A stretch of DNA of 64,000 nucleotides from Anaeromassilibacillus sp. An172 (GCF_002160515.1 NZ_NFKS01000005.1:62001-126000), one strand, 5' to 3'; positions 45,081-54,302 are shown, counted from the stretch's first letter. Notes: a model not told the origin generated them from the sequence alone. Made by a program: numbers and translations.

Positions 45081-46213
45081 AGCTCTTCCTCCCAAACTTC
45101 TTCCATAATATTTTTTATAAAACTTTTTTCTTCATCATCCATAGAAATATTATTTTGAAGCTTATAAAGCTCTTCAAACATTTCAAACGGAGATTTATCC
45201 TCAACCGGCTGTACTGCGTCCACACCGTTGTTATTCATCGTCCTTGTGTTTTTGTAATCAAGGATCATAATATTTTTATATACAGCTCTGAGCTTATTTA
45301 TAGCATCAGGAATATCTTTTTCGTCTGTCAAAATTATTTTATAGTAATCGTCGAGATTAAGTCCTTTATAAAATTCCCTGTCTGTCACATCCATGTAGCT
45401 TCCCTCTATTATTTTCATATCACGGAGAGGTTTAAGCTCACGGGTTTTTATTGAAATTTCGCCTTTCTTTCCTGTTTCCACAATAGTTACTGACTTTTTG
45501 TGGCTGGCCTCTGAAAAGGAATATTTTAAAGGTGTTCCGCAGTAACGCAATGTTTCCGTGGAAATATTTTGAGGTCTGTGTATATGTCCCAATGCCACAT
45601 AATCAAAGCCTTCAAACACGTCAGCGTTTACATTATCAATACCGCCAACTGATACCTCCTCAGAGTCACTTTTTAATGCGCCTGTGACAAACTGATGGGC
45701 AAGCAGTATATTTATTTCATCTTCTTTTGTTTCAGCCTTTTCCAATGCAAGCTTCACACAGTCGTTGTAGGTTTCTATTGTCTTATCCTCAAAAAAAGGC
45801 CTTACCGTAGAGGGCTTTACAAAAGGAAGCATAAATATATTAACTGTTTCATCCTTTTCTTTAAGGGTTACTTTTTCCGGCGCACCTTTAAAAACCGATG
45901 CTATATAGATATCCCTGTCCTTGACTATTCTTGAGCCAAACTCCAGTCGCTCTGCCGAATCGTGGTTACCGCTTATTATAAAAACCTTAACTCTTGTATT
46001 TGAAAGTTCTGTGAGAAAATCGTCGAATATTCCCACAGCCTCACCGGAAGGAATTGTCTTATCGTAAACATCGCCGGAGATAAAAACTCCCTGACAATGT
46101 TCTTCATTTATAATTTTAAGTATTTCCTTCAATATATATTTCTGGTCTTCCGCCATATTAAATTCGTTAACCTTTTTTCCTATATGTAAATCGGAAAGAT
46201 GAACAAACTTCAT
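45077..46213 (-). CDS. sbcD: Exonuclease SbcD
   Basis: The Mre11-like nuclease subunit of SbcCD. The five phosphodiesterase motifs are clear: HLSDLHIGK, SGDVYDKTIPSG, SGNHDSAERL, LLAHQFVTG and ALGHIHRPQ. 378 aa. I start at ATG 46213 (MKFVHLSDLHIG) with an AAGGCGG-type site upstream; the ORF's extra eleven residues have no family match. It has its own promoter at 46251-46279, facing dinB. Confidence 0.95.
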   Translation of the reverse strand: MKFVHLSDLHIGKKVNEFNMAEDQKYILKEILKIINEEHCQGVFISGDVYDKTIPSGEAVGIFDDFLTELSNTRVKVFIISGNHDSAERLEFGSRIVKDRDIYIASVFKGAPEKVTLKEKDETVNIFMLPFVKPSTVRPFFEDKTIETYNDCVKLALEKAETKEDEINILLAHQFVTGALKSDSEEVSVGGIDNVNADVFEGFDYVALGHIHRPQNISTETLRYCGTPLKYSFSEASHKKSVTIVETGKKGEISIKTRELKPLRDMKIIEGSYMDVTDREFYKGLNLDDYYKIILTDEKDIPDAINKLRAVYKNIMILDYKNTRTMNNNGVDAVQPVEDKSPFEMFEELYKLQNNISMDDEEKSFIKNIMEEVWEEEL

Positions 46214-46250
46214 TTCAATCCGCCTTTCTTCTGTATTATCAAGCAATTAA

Positions 46251-46279
46251 ATTATATCACAAAGAAAATTCCGCCTCAA
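46251..46279 (-). promoter_or_regulatory. Promoter of sbcDC
   Basis: On the minus strand TTGAGG (46274-46279) and TATAAT (46251-46256) with a 17-nt spacer. Confidence 0.68.
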
Positions 46280-46312
46280 TATAAAAAATTTTTCAATTCC
46301 ATAAAATACCTA

Positions 46313-46341
46313 TTGACATTATCGAAAATTAGTTCTATAAT
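46313..46341 (+). promoter_or_regulatory. Promoter of dinB with a LexA-like site in the spacer
   Basis: Consensus TTGACA (46313-46318) and TATAAT (46336-46341) are 17 nt apart. The spacer holds CGAA and GTTC half-sites (46323-46336), matching 10 of 14 positions of the Firmicutes SOS box; a repressor there would block the promoter. The promoter itself is firm, the operator only suggested. Confidence 0.75.
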
Positions 46342-46379
46342 TATATCAAACAAATTTTCGTCAAGGAAGGCGATTGTTC

Positions 46380-47627
46380 ATGAGGTATATTCTCCACAGT
46401 GATTGCAACAGCTTTTATGCGTCGGTGGAATGTCTTTACCGACCCGAAATCCGAAACAAACCGGTAGCCGTAAGCGGAAACGCCGACGACCGACACGGAA
46501 TTATTCTGACCAAAAATCAAATTGCCAAAAATTTCGGCGTAAAAACAGGCGAAGCCATATGGCAGGCAAGACAAAAGTGTCCCGAACTTGTTACTGTTCC
46601 TCCTAATTTTCCGTTGTATAAAAGATTTTCAAAAATGACAAGGGAAATATATGGAGAATACAGCGAAAAAGTGGAGCCTTTCGGTCTTGACGAAGCTTGG
46701 CTTGATATAAGCGGAAGGGATATGAATTTCCAAAAAGCCAAAGCAATAGCCGAGGAAATACGTGGAAGAATTAAATATGAGCTTGGCATAACTGTGAGCA
46801 TCGGAGTAAGCTTTAATAAAATATTTGCAAAGCTTGGAAGCGACTACAAAAAGCCTGATGCAGTTACTGTTATAACTGATAAAAATTATAAATATATAGT
46901 TTGGCCTTTGCCTGTTGAAAATCTTCTTTTTGTAGGGCCTGCCACAAAGAAAAAACTTAACAACATGGGCATATACACCATAGGAAATCTGGCAAACTGC
47001 CCCCTGGATACACTCGTTTCAGTTTTCGGAAAAAACGGAAATCTTCTCAATCAATTCGCAAACGGCAGTGACAAAGCTTCTGTGGCATTTTCTATAAGTC
47101 ATCAGGATGTTAAAAGTATAGGAAACTCAACAACCACCTACAGAGATTTAAAAACAGTTGAGGACATAAAGATTGTAGCTTTTGTTCTTTCCGACAGTGT
47201 AGCAAGAAGACTTAGAGAACAAAACCTAAAGGCTTGGGTTGTAGGCGTTTCAATAAGGGAAAATAACCTTAACTCCTTTACACGCCAGCGCAAGTTAAGT
47301 ATTCCCACCGATATAACAGAAGAAATTGCCGAAAACGCTATAGACCTGTTTTTGAAAAACAAAGGAGAAACCCCTTTGAGAAGCATAGGAATAAGTTTAA
47401 GCGAGCTTATCCCCTCTGACACACCTGTGCAGATGAGTTTCTTCTGTAATGCCAAAAACAATAACAGGCTTCATAATTTAGACTGCGCTGTTGACAGTTT
47501 AAAAAAACGATTTGGCTCATACTGTGTTCAGCCGGCAGTTATGCTAAACGACCCACGTCTTTCCGGCTTTAATCCAAAGGATGACCATACTATACACCCT
47601 GTTGGATATTTTACAAAGTATATTTAA
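46380..47627 (+). CDS. dinB: Y-family DNA polymerase IV
   Basis: DinB copies damaged templates with low fidelity. The 415-residue protein has HSDCNSFYASVEC (first catalytic Asp and steric-gate region), VSGNADDRHGIILTKN, and PFGLDEAWLDISG (the second acidic pair Asp-Glu; a Gly replaces the Ser of the usual SxDE motif). The helix-hairpin-helix region and little-finger domain follow. It has AAGGAAGG 10 nt before ATG 46380; TTG 46374 is too close to that site. The promoter with a LexA-like box suggests damage control. The 75-residue gene at 47670 follows 42 nt later. Confidence 0.94.
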   Translation: MRYILHSDCNSFYASVECLYRPEIRNKPVAVSGNADDRHGIILTKNQIAKNFGVKTGEAIWQARQKCPELVTVPPNFPLYKRFSKMTREIYGEYSEKVEPFGLDEAWLDISGRDMNFQKAKAIAEEIRGRIKYELGITVSIGVSFNKIFAKLGSDYKKPDAVTVITDKNYKYIVWPLPVENLLFVGPATKKKLNNMGIYTIGNLANCPLDTLVSVFGKNGNLLNQFANGSDKASVAFSISHQDVKSIGNSTTTYRDLKTVEDIKIVAFVLSDSVARRLREQNLKAWVVGVSIRENNLNSFTRQRKLSIPTDITEEIAENAIDLFLKNKGETPLRSIGISLSELIPSDTPVQMSFFCNAKNNNRLHNLDCAVDSLKKRFGSYCVQPAVMLNDPRLSGFNPKDDHTIHPVGYFTKYI

Positions 47628-47669
47628 TCCAAATAATCTGTATGAAACCACATTTACTGAGGTGATAAT

Positions 47670-47897
47670 ATGAAACAATATGTATGTGTTACGGCGCAGT
47701 TTGACTGTGAAGGAAGAATTATGCCTATAAAGGTTCACTGGGAAGACGGCAGAACCTTTGAAATCGACAGGATAACAGATATAAGAAGAGCCGCCTCTTT
47801 AAAAGCCGGCGGCGCAGGAATAAGATATACTTGTCTTTTATTAGGTAAACAAAGATACCTTTTTCTTGAAGAGGACAGATGGTTTGTAGAAATTTAA
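47670..47897 (+). CDS. Small hypothetical protein downstream of dinB
   Basis: A 75-residue protein of unknown family. It has a beta-rich look: KQYVCVTAQFDCEGRIMPIKVHWEDG, then TFEIDRITDIRRA, and an end YLFLEEDRWFVEI with several aromatics. The ATG has GAGGTGATAAT upstream and follows dinB by 42 nt, and the terminator at 47897-47930 closes the pair, so it is very likely co-transcribed with the polymerase. I do not assign a function. Confidence 0.8.
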   Translation: MKQYVCVTAQFDCEGRIMPIKVHWEDGRTFEIDRITDIRRAASLKAGGAGIRYTCLLLGKQRYLFLEEDRWFVEI

Positions 47898-47930
47898 AGG
47901 GCAGGCGCTTAAAGCGTCTACCCTGTTTTT
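47897..47930 (+). terminator. Terminator of dinB and the 75-aa gene
   Basis: A stem of about 11 bp with one mismatch and one G-U (47898-47908 with 47914-47924) and a T run immediately after the small gene. Confidence 0.85.
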
Positions 47931-47932
47931 AA

Positions 47933-48703
47933 TTATTCGTAGTCGATATAATCGTTGATATATTTACTGTTTTTTCTTGAAGAAGAACTGTAAATATCCC
48001 TGTCGGATGAGGAGAAAGAACTTATATCTTCATAACCCGGAGTTTTTCTCGGCTGAGAAGATTTTCTTGTATAAGTCTTTACATAATCGTCTGCAAACTG
48101 ACTTTGCTGTGATGCAGAACGTCCGTAACCGTCATCGTAAAAATCCTGAGATGGCTGTGAATTGGTACGTCTTACACCGCCGTCAACATATCTGCTGCCC
48201 TTAATAGAATTGTAAGAGTCATACTTTCCGCTTTCATCATAGGCTCTTCTTGTACTGCCGGATGATGAAGCAGGTCTTCTCTGACCTTGCTGAGGTTTAG
48301 CAGTTGAAGCCTGCTTTGTTCTTCCCCTGCTTTGCTGTGTTGAATTTACTCTTTTTCTGTTGGCGGCCTTGGCATTTCTAATGTATGCGTCTCTGCGTTT
48401 TTTAGCAATAGCTCTCTGTCTTTTTGATGACAAAACAGCATATGTTATTCCCAAAAGACCCACAACAACAAGACCTATTCCAACGTATAAAATCCATTCG
48501 CCGTCGTCACTTTTTCCGTTATTCTCCTTGATAAAGTTAAAATCTTCTCCGGACTGTTCCCCGCCCTGCTGAAGATTAAGAGAAATTTCCTCCCAATCAT
48601 CGCTGGACAGCTCATCTGCGCTTACGGTAAAAATTGATGAAAAAGAAAAACACATAATCAATGCAAGGAAAAAAGATATTGTGATTCTTTTCATTTTCGC
48701 CAT
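47933..48703 (-). CDS. Single-pass membrane protein with Ser/Arg/Gln/Tyr-rich tail
   Basis: A 256-residue protein I do not recognise. It starts with a probable signal peptide (MAKMKRITISFFLALIM, cleavage near VSA-DE), has a short acidic stretch, a transmembrane helix at about residues 70-92, a basic anchor (KRQRAIAKKRR), and a disordered tail of about 155 residues rich in Ser, Arg, Gln and Tyr (for example RRPASSSGSTRR, YDSYNSIKGSR). With a cleaved signal the tail would be cytoplasmic. The start is uncertain between ATG 48703 and 48694; I follow the former because GAGGAG precedes it. It stands alone between convergent dinB and the PrsA-like gene. Cellular role unknown. Confidence 0.7.
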   Translation of the reverse strand: MAKMKRITISFFLALIMCFSFSSIFTVSADELSSDDWEEISLNLQQGGEQSGEDFNFIKENNGKSDDGEWILYVGIGLVVVGLLGITYAVLSSKRQRAIAKKRRDAYIRNAKAANRKRVNSTQQSRGRTKQASTAKPQQGQRRPASSSGSTRRAYDESGKYDSYNSIKGSRYVDGGVRRTNSQPSQDFYDDGYGRSASQQSQFADDYVKTYTRKSSQPRKTPGYEDISSFSSSDRDIYSSSSRKNSKYINDYIDYE

Positions 48704-48779
48704 ATACTCCTCATTCTCCTTCTGCACTTTGGCAAATCCCTAAAGTAATAAGTTAAATCCGGCAGAGCAAATAACTATA

Positions 48780-49913
48780 TTACTCGAACATTGATGGTTT
48801 ATAAGAATTAACTACGCTTGTATTCTCCTGAATTCCCAGCTCTTCTGCCTTTGCTGTAAGCATATCCTGGAATTCTTCTGACTTCATTGCGCTGAGTACG
48901 TTGAAGCTGTTTGTTTCGTCTTCAATATAATCAGCAACTGAATCAGCTATAGGAGCTTTATAAATAAGGTAGTAATAAGCATTTTCTGCTTCGCCTACTT
49001 TTACAAGAGAAGCTTTTCCCTCTTCAAGTTCATTCAACGCAGCAACAACATCTTCGTTGAGTGATGACTCGTCAAGATTTTCAACTGCGCTTGTTGATGG
49101 GTCTGACTCAAGCTCTTTTAAAGCTGTATACTCTACCATCTGCTCTGCAAAGGTTCCTGCGCCGTTGTTGATGTTGTCAGCGTATCCCTGAAGTGTGGAT
49201 TCGATTTCTGCAATATCCTCATCGGACATAGCTGTGTATGTTGTTGAGCCTGAGTCATCTGTTGCAGAATCTGCAAGACGAACGCTCAAATAGCTGTAGC
49301 TTGTGTAATTCTCTGTAAAGTAATTTGTAAGGTCTTCTGTGCTTACTGCTGTTTCTTCATCATTGATGTAGATTTCTTCAAACAAAGCTGTCTGTTTTGC
49401 AGAAGCCATGTAGCTTGCTCTTTCAAAGCTTTCGTAAGATACACCGTAAGGCTCAAGTATATCCTTATAAGGAGTTGGCATCATGCCGTATGCAAGGTAC
49501 ATATCGTAGTATGGTCCAAGGTTCCAGTCATTGTCAGCTGATTCCTTAGCGGCTGCCTCATCCTCTGCTGTGAGTGTAAGGCCTCTTGCTTCAAACTCTT
49601 CTTCGATTGTAAGAATATTCTTTGTGAGTTCCTTTGCAGTGTCAACAATCCAATCCTTAGCAACTGCTGTTTCGCCGTCGTCATCAGTGATTGTAAGGTT
49701 AAGAAAAGACTTTTCCGCATCGTAACCTTCTGCGGATGAAGCATATGTTGCTGCCTGATTATATGCAGTATAGAGGGCATAAATATAAACGCCTATCTGC
49801 ATCTCATTGTCATCAACCTTGTATGACCATTCCGGTTTTGTACTGCATCCTGAGATTGACATAATCATAAGCACCGCCAAAAAAGCAGCGGTGATTTTTT
49901 TGATTGCTTTCAT
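48780..49913 (-). CDS. PrsA/SurA-like lipoprotein without an obvious PPIase domain
   Basis: A 377-residue extracytoplasmic protein with lipoprotein signal ending SISGC (lipid Cys23). The helical N-terminal part and the C-terminal SurA/PrsA-like helices (KSEEFQDMLTAKAEEL) resemble parvulin-type chaperones. The place where a rotamase domain should sit (about residues 195-300) lacks the usual parvulin ARHILV-type motifs and is Ser/Thr/Asp-rich. It lies downstream of mfd, as PrsA-like genes do in many Clostridia, with its own promoter. Probably a secretion chaperone; not certain. Confidence 0.8.
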   Translation of the reverse strand: MKAIKKITAAFLAVLMIMSISGCSTKPEWSYKVDDNEMQIGVYIYALYTAYNQAATYASSAEGYDAEKSFLNLTITDDDGETAVAKDWIVDTAKELTKNILTIEEEFEARGLTLTAEDEAAAKESADNDWNLGPYYDMYLAYGMMPTPYKDILEPYGVSYESFERASYMASAKQTALFEEIYINDEETAVSTEDLTNYFTENYTSYSYLSVRLADSATDDSGSTTYTAMSDEDIAEIESTLQGYADNINNGAGTFAEQMVEYTALKELESDPSTSAVENLDESSLNEDVVAALNELEEGKASLVKVGEAENAYYYLIYKAPIADSVADYIEDETNSFNVLSAMKSEEFQDMLTAKAEELGIQENTSVVNSYKPSMFE

Positions 49914-49943
49914 AAAAAATTACCGTCCTTAAATAAAATTCAT

Positions 49944-49958
49944 CATCGTTTAACGATG
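49944..49958. repeat. Inverted repeat in the leader of the PrsA-like gene
   Basis: CATCGT-TTA-ACGATG, a perfect 6-3-6 repeat about 15 nt after the predicted transcript start and before the ribosome-binding site. Confidence 0.45.
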
Positions 49959-49974
49959 ACAGCATATATCGGTA

Positions 49975-50003
49975 ATTATACACCAAATATTCACTGTTGT
50001 CTA
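49975..50003 (-). promoter_or_regulatory. Promoter of the PrsA-like gene
   Basis: On the minus strand TAGACA (49998-50003) and TATAAT (49975-49980) with a 17-nt spacer. It lies between mfd and the lipoprotein gene. Confidence 0.72.
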
Positions 50004-50078
50004 TAAAAATCTATAATTTTACAAATTTTCATAAAACATTCACCATTTAACTGGCTGATTTGCACTTATAGGCATTTT

Positions 50079-53000
50079 TTATTTTTTTAGGTTTGTAAAA
50101 ACCTCAAGCAAAAACTCAAGAGGTTTTTCATTTTTTGAAGCCTTAATAAGTATATAAGGCTTCTTTCCTGCATTTAAAAATGCTTTTCCGGCATTTTTTA
50201 CCACTATATCCATAGCTTCTTCAGACTTTATATTTCTCAGGTAAAGCAAAAATCCGCTGTCATTCTGTCTTATTTCATAAACGCCAAAAGCGTTCGCCAT
50301 ATTTCTTATCAGAGCAATATCAATAAGTCCCACAACACTTTGAGGCGGCTCACCGAAACGGTCTATAAACTCATCGGTAACATCATGGGCGTCCTCATCG
50401 TTTCTGATATCTGCAATTCTTCTGTATGCGTCAAGCCTTGTGGAAAGGTCGGAAATATAGCTTTCCGGAATATGCGCCTGAACCGCAACGTCGATAAGAC
50501 AGTCAATCTCCGGATTTGTGGTTTTCTCTCCCTTTTCCTCTTTTACCGCATCGCCCAAAAGCTTCAGATACATATCGTATCCTACATCCTCCATATGGCC
50601 GTGCTGTTTTGCACCCAAGATATTTCCAGCTCCTCTAAGCTCCAAATCTCTCATGGCAATTTTAAATCCTGAACCGAACTCGGTAAATTCTCTTATTGCA
50701 TTGAGCCTTTTTTGAGAAATATCGCTTAACACCTTGCTTCTGTTGAATGTAAGATAAGCATATGCACGTCTGCTGGAACGTCCTACACGACCTCTGAGCT
50801 GATGAAGCTGTGAAAGTCCCATACAGTCAGCGTTTTCTATTATCAATGTATTTGCGTTGGGCAGGTCAACACCGGTTTCTATTATTGTAGTGCATACAAG
50901 AACATTTATCTTTTGTTCCAGCATTTCCTCCCAAACCTTAGAAAGCTGATGTTCTGACATTTTTCCGTGTCCCACACCAACGGAGGCTTCCGGTATCCTT
51001 TTTGCAATGGACGCCGCAAGGCTGTCTATTGAATCAACTCTGTTGTGCAGATAGAAAACCTGTCCTCCTCGCCTAAGCTCTCTTCTTATGGCTTCGTTTA
51101 TGACAGCTTCATCATGTTCAAGTACATAAGTCTGAACAGGCTGTCTGTCCTGGGGAGCTTCCTCTATTACAGACATGTCCCTTATTCCGCTCATTGCCAT
51201 ATTAAGTGTTCTTGGAATAGGTGTTGCGGACAATGTAAGTACGTCGATATTTTTATACCATTCCTTGAATTTTTCCTTTTGAGCAACTCCGAAACGCTGT
51301 TCCTCATCTATTATCACAAGTCCCGGGTCACGGAATTTAACATCCTTTTGAACAAGCCTATGGGTTCCGATAATTATATCTATCTCCCCTCTTTCAAGCT
51401 TTTCAAGAATATCCTTCTGCTGTTTTGCAGTCCTGAATCTTGAAAGAAGCTCTATTCTGATAGGATATCCGTCAAATCTTTTTAAAGCGGTTTGATAATG
51501 CTGCCAAGCCAAAATCGTAGTAGGACAAAGCAAAGCGCACTGTTTGCTGTCGCATACACATTTAAAAGCGGCACGCAGGGCAACCTCCGTCTTTCCAAAG
51601 CCTACATCTCCGCAAAGCAGTCTGTCCATAGGAGCTGTTTTCTCCATATCGCCCTTAATCTCGTCAATACATCTGAGCTGGTCAGGAGTTTCCTCATATT
51701 CAAAACAAGCTTCAAAATCCTTCTGCCATTCGGTATCGGCTGAAAAAGCATGACCCTTTGCGCTCATTCTGGCAGAATACAAGGCAATAAGCTCCTTTGC
51801 CATATCCTTAACGGCGGCTTTAACCCTTGTTTTTGCTTTCTGCCATTCCGTACCTCCGAGACGGCTTATCTTGACTGTGGAATTTTCCTTAGGCCCTATA
51901 TATTTTGAAACCAGGTCAAGCTGAGTAACCGGCACATAAAGCACGTCACCCTTTGCATAGCTTATCTTTATATAGTCCTTTACAATTCCCTGGGTATCAA
52001 TTTTGTGAATACCTCCGAAAATACCGATACCATGGGTTGAATGAACCACATAATCACCGGGAGTCAGCTCTGAAAGACTGTATATAGCCTCACCGCTTTT
52101 TATTGTCTTTCTCTTTTTAGAGGGCTTTGCCGGAATAAGGCTGTGGGTAATAAGCATAAAATTCAGGCTGGGATATTCAAAGCCTGAAGAAAGACTTCCG
52201 CCTGTAACGTATATTATTTCCTTTTCCGCCTCTTCCAAATTTGTGGAATAAACCGCATTGTAATTTCTGTCACGAAGCAGTGAAGCCACGTTTGCGGCGG
52301 CTTTTTCTGTTCCTGCCAAAATCACAACAGCTTTATTTTTAAGGGTTATACCCTCCAAATCATCACAGAGAGCTGTCACTGAGCCGTTCCAGGGAGAAAG
52401 CTGTTTAGCTGTAAAGGGAACCAATGCGTCAAGCCTGATATCATATCCTCCCCTTGAAAAATTGTCAAGGTAGATACATGTATTTTCACTTAAAATTTCA
52501 TCAAATGTTCCGTGGCTTATGCTGTAGGTTTCAAAGCCTCTGCAAAGTATTCCGTCGGAAAAATATTCTTTCAAGTCCTCTGAAAATCTGAACTCACTGC
52601 CTTTGATTCTCTCACGGACATTTATAAGCTCCGACACAAAAAACACCGTATTATCATCGGCATAATCCAAAAGTGTGGCGGTTTTTTCATATACAAGACC
52701 TATAAATTTATCCATTGAACCTATTTTTATATTATTTTCAATATCATCGGCTTCACGGTACAGTCTTTCCTTGGCAAGAGCGCTGTTTTTACCTTTAAGC
52801 AAATCGGCTTTATGCCTTATTTTACCGGCAAGCTCCTGATTATCTGAAACCAATATTTCAGTGGATGGAGCTAAAAGAATATTTTCACAGCTCTCTGTAC
52901 GCCTTTGAGTTTCTATATCAAAGAAATTAAGGGTATCTATTTCATCGCCCCAAAATTCCGCCCTTACAGGGTAATCGCTTTCAGGAGGAAAAAAGTCTAA

Positions 53001-53534
53001 AATTCCTCCACGCCTTGAAAACTGTCCCTTACCTTCAACATTGGCACAGTTTTCATATCCCAAAGTGCTTAAAATTTTACAGCATTTATCCGGAGAAATT
53101 TCCTTTCCCGGCATCAGGCTCAGAACTGAAGCCTCAAGATTTTCCATAGGGATTGTAAACTGCATTGCGGCGTCTGCACAGGCAACTACAACTTCGCACT
53201 GAGATGTTATAATGCTCAAAAGTATTTCTATTCTTTTATGCTCATACTCCCTTGATTTTCCACTTACATCTGCAAATATAAAATCTCTCACCGGATAAAA
53301 ATAGGCTTTTATTCCCATAGAACAAAGGTCGTTTGTGAGCTGCTGTCCTTCCCTTTCATTGGAGACAATACAAAAACACTTTTTTCTGTCTTTTCTACAT
53401 AATGTCCCGATAATATTCGCCTTATGTATCTCTGTTACGCCTGTCACCAGCACAGAGTTTTTGCCATAAGTAAAGCTTTCTATTTTTTGAAATTCCGGGG
53501 ACTGTTCCATTACTTTGTCCAGAAAATTCATCAT
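50079..53534 (-). CDS. mfd: Transcription-repair coupling factor Mfd
   Basis: Mfd removes RNA polymerase stalled at lesions and recruits UvrA. The 1,151-residue protein has the N-terminal UvrB-like modules (with RRGGILDFFPP), the RNA polymerase-interacting domain (KSGEAIYSLSELTPGDYVVH start of the Tudor-like part), a RecG-like motor with Walker A LCGDVGFGKTEVALRAAF, IDEEQRFGV, LSATPIPRTLNMA and HQLRGRVGRS, and the TRCF C-terminal domain. The order pth-mfd is conserved in Firmicutes. The last residues before its stop are LKK. Confidence 0.97.
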   Translation of the reverse strand: MMNFLDKVMEQSPEFQKIESFTYGKNSVLVTGVTEIHKANIIGTLCRKDRKKCFCIVSNEREGQQLTNDLCSMGIKAYFYPVRDFIFADVSGKSREYEHKRIEILLSIITSQCEVVVACADAAMQFTIPMENLEASVLSLMPGKEISPDKCCKILSTLGYENCANVEGKGQFSRRGGILDFFPPESDYPVRAEFWGDEIDTLNFFDIETQRRTESCENILLAPSTEILVSDNQELAGKIRHKADLLKGKNSALAKERLYREADDIENNIKIGSMDKFIGLVYEKTATLLDYADDNTVFFVSELINVRERIKGSEFRFSEDLKEYFSDGILCRGFETYSISHGTFDEILSENTCIYLDNFSRGGYDIRLDALVPFTAKQLSPWNGSVTALCDDLEGITLKNKAVVILAGTEKAAANVASLLRDRNYNAVYSTNLEEAEKEIIYVTGGSLSSGFEYPSLNFMLITHSLIPAKPSKKRKTIKSGEAIYSLSELTPGDYVVHSTHGIGIFGGIHKIDTQGIVKDYIKISYAKGDVLYVPVTQLDLVSKYIGPKENSTVKISRLGGTEWQKAKTRVKAAVKDMAKELIALYSARMSAKGHAFSADTEWQKDFEACFEYEETPDQLRCIDEIKGDMEKTAPMDRLLCGDVGFGKTEVALRAAFKCVCDSKQCALLCPTTILAWQHYQTALKRFDGYPIRIELLSRFRTAKQQKDILEKLERGEIDIIIGTHRLVQKDVKFRDPGLVIIDEEQRFGVAQKEKFKEWYKNIDVLTLSATPIPRTLNMAMSGIRDMSVIEEAPQDRQPVQTYVLEHDEAVINEAIRRELRRGGQVFYLHNRVDSIDSLAASIAKRIPEASVGVGHGKMSEHQLSKVWEEMLEQKINVLVCTTIIETGVDLPNANTLIIENADCMGLSQLHQLRGRVGRSSRRAYAYLTFNRSKVLSDISQKRLNAIREFTEFGSGFKIAMRDLELRGAGNILGAKQHGHMEDVGYDMYLKLLGDAVKEEKGEKTTNPEIDCLIDVAVQAHIPESYISDLSTRLDAYRRIADIRNDEDAHDVTDEFIDRFGEPPQSVVGLIDIALIRNMANAFGVYEIRQNDSGFLLYLRNIKSEEAMDIVVKNAGKAFLNAGKKPYILIKASKNEKPLEFLLEVFTNLKK

Positions 53535-53576
53535 CTATATCATCTCCCTTTCTAAATCTGCTTTTATACCGATTTA

Positions 53577-54173
53577 TCAGTTGTATTTATTCATAGCTTC
53601 CGCTATTTTTCCGTTAATAATAAGTCTTGCCGCATCGGCAGCATCCTTTGTCTTTTCTTCAAGTATTTTCTGTTCATTGGCTGAAAAGCTAGAAAGCACC
53701 CAGTCAGCCAAGTCCCAGTTTGGATTAGGTTTTGCTCCTATTCCCATCTTTATTCTCGGGAATGTATCAACACCGCTTAAATAAATTATGCTTCTCATTC
53801 CCTTTTGACCGCCGTCACTTCCCTTTCTTCTTATTCTCATTTTGCCTACATCAAGGGAAATATCATCAAAAATTACAAGAACATTTTCAGCAGGCACTTT
53901 ATAAAACTGCATAGCCTCTACAACCGCCTGTCCGCTGTTGTTCATATATGTCTGAGGCTTCATTAAAAGCACTTTTTTTCCGTCTATTGTACAGCTTCCT
54001 ATAAGTGACTTGTATTTCAGTTTGTTTATTTTGCAGTCATAGATTTCTGCAATTTTATCTATAGCTATAAATCCCATATTATGGCGAGTATTTTCATATT
54101 CTCTTCCGGGATTTCCAAGTCCCACTATTATAAATTCACAGCCTGAACCAAAATTTTTATTTTTTCCGAACAT
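53577..54173 (-). CDS. pth: Peptidyl-tRNA hydrolase
   Basis: Pth recycles tRNA from drop-off peptidyl-tRNA. Motifs: VGLGNPGREYENTRHNMGF (Asn and catalytic His), PQTYMNNSGQAV, DISLDVGKMRIRRKGSDGGQKGMRSI. The body is complete at 198 aa with a short N-terminal leader MFGKNKNFGSG. I use ATG 54173 with AAAGGA 8 nt upstream. Confidence 0.96.
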   Translation of the reverse strand: MFGKNKNFGSGCEFIIVGLGNPGREYENTRHNMGFIAIDKIAEIYDCKINKLKYKSLIGSCTIDGKKVLLMKPQTYMNNSGQAVVEAMQFYKVPAENVLVIFDDISLDVGKMRIRRKGSDGGQKGMRSIIYLSGVDTFPRIKMGIGAKPNPNWDLADWVLSSFSANEQKILEEKTKDAADAARLIINGKIAEAMNKYN

Positions 54174-54205
54174 CAAATCATTCCTTTTCAACAGGGTGAT
54201 ATCAA

Positions 54206-54233
54206 ATTATATTATCAAAAAACTATTTAACAA
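54206..54233 (-). promoter_or_regulatory. Probable promoter of pth-mfd
   Basis: On the minus strand TTGTTA (54228-54233) and TATAAT (54206-54211) with a 16-nt spacer, just behind the prs terminator. Confidence 0.55.
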
Positions 54234-54236
54234 ACA

Positions 54237-54272
54237 CCAAAAAGGAGTGCGCAGCTACGCACCCCTTATTAT
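54237..54272 (-). terminator. Terminator of prs
   Basis: A 10-bp stem with one mismatch (54242-54251 with 54258-54267) and TTTTT on the minus strand, about 35 nt after the prs stop. Confidence 0.85.
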
Positions 54273-54302
54273 ATCTCATAAATATTGAGTTATTTGGCGA
54301 AA

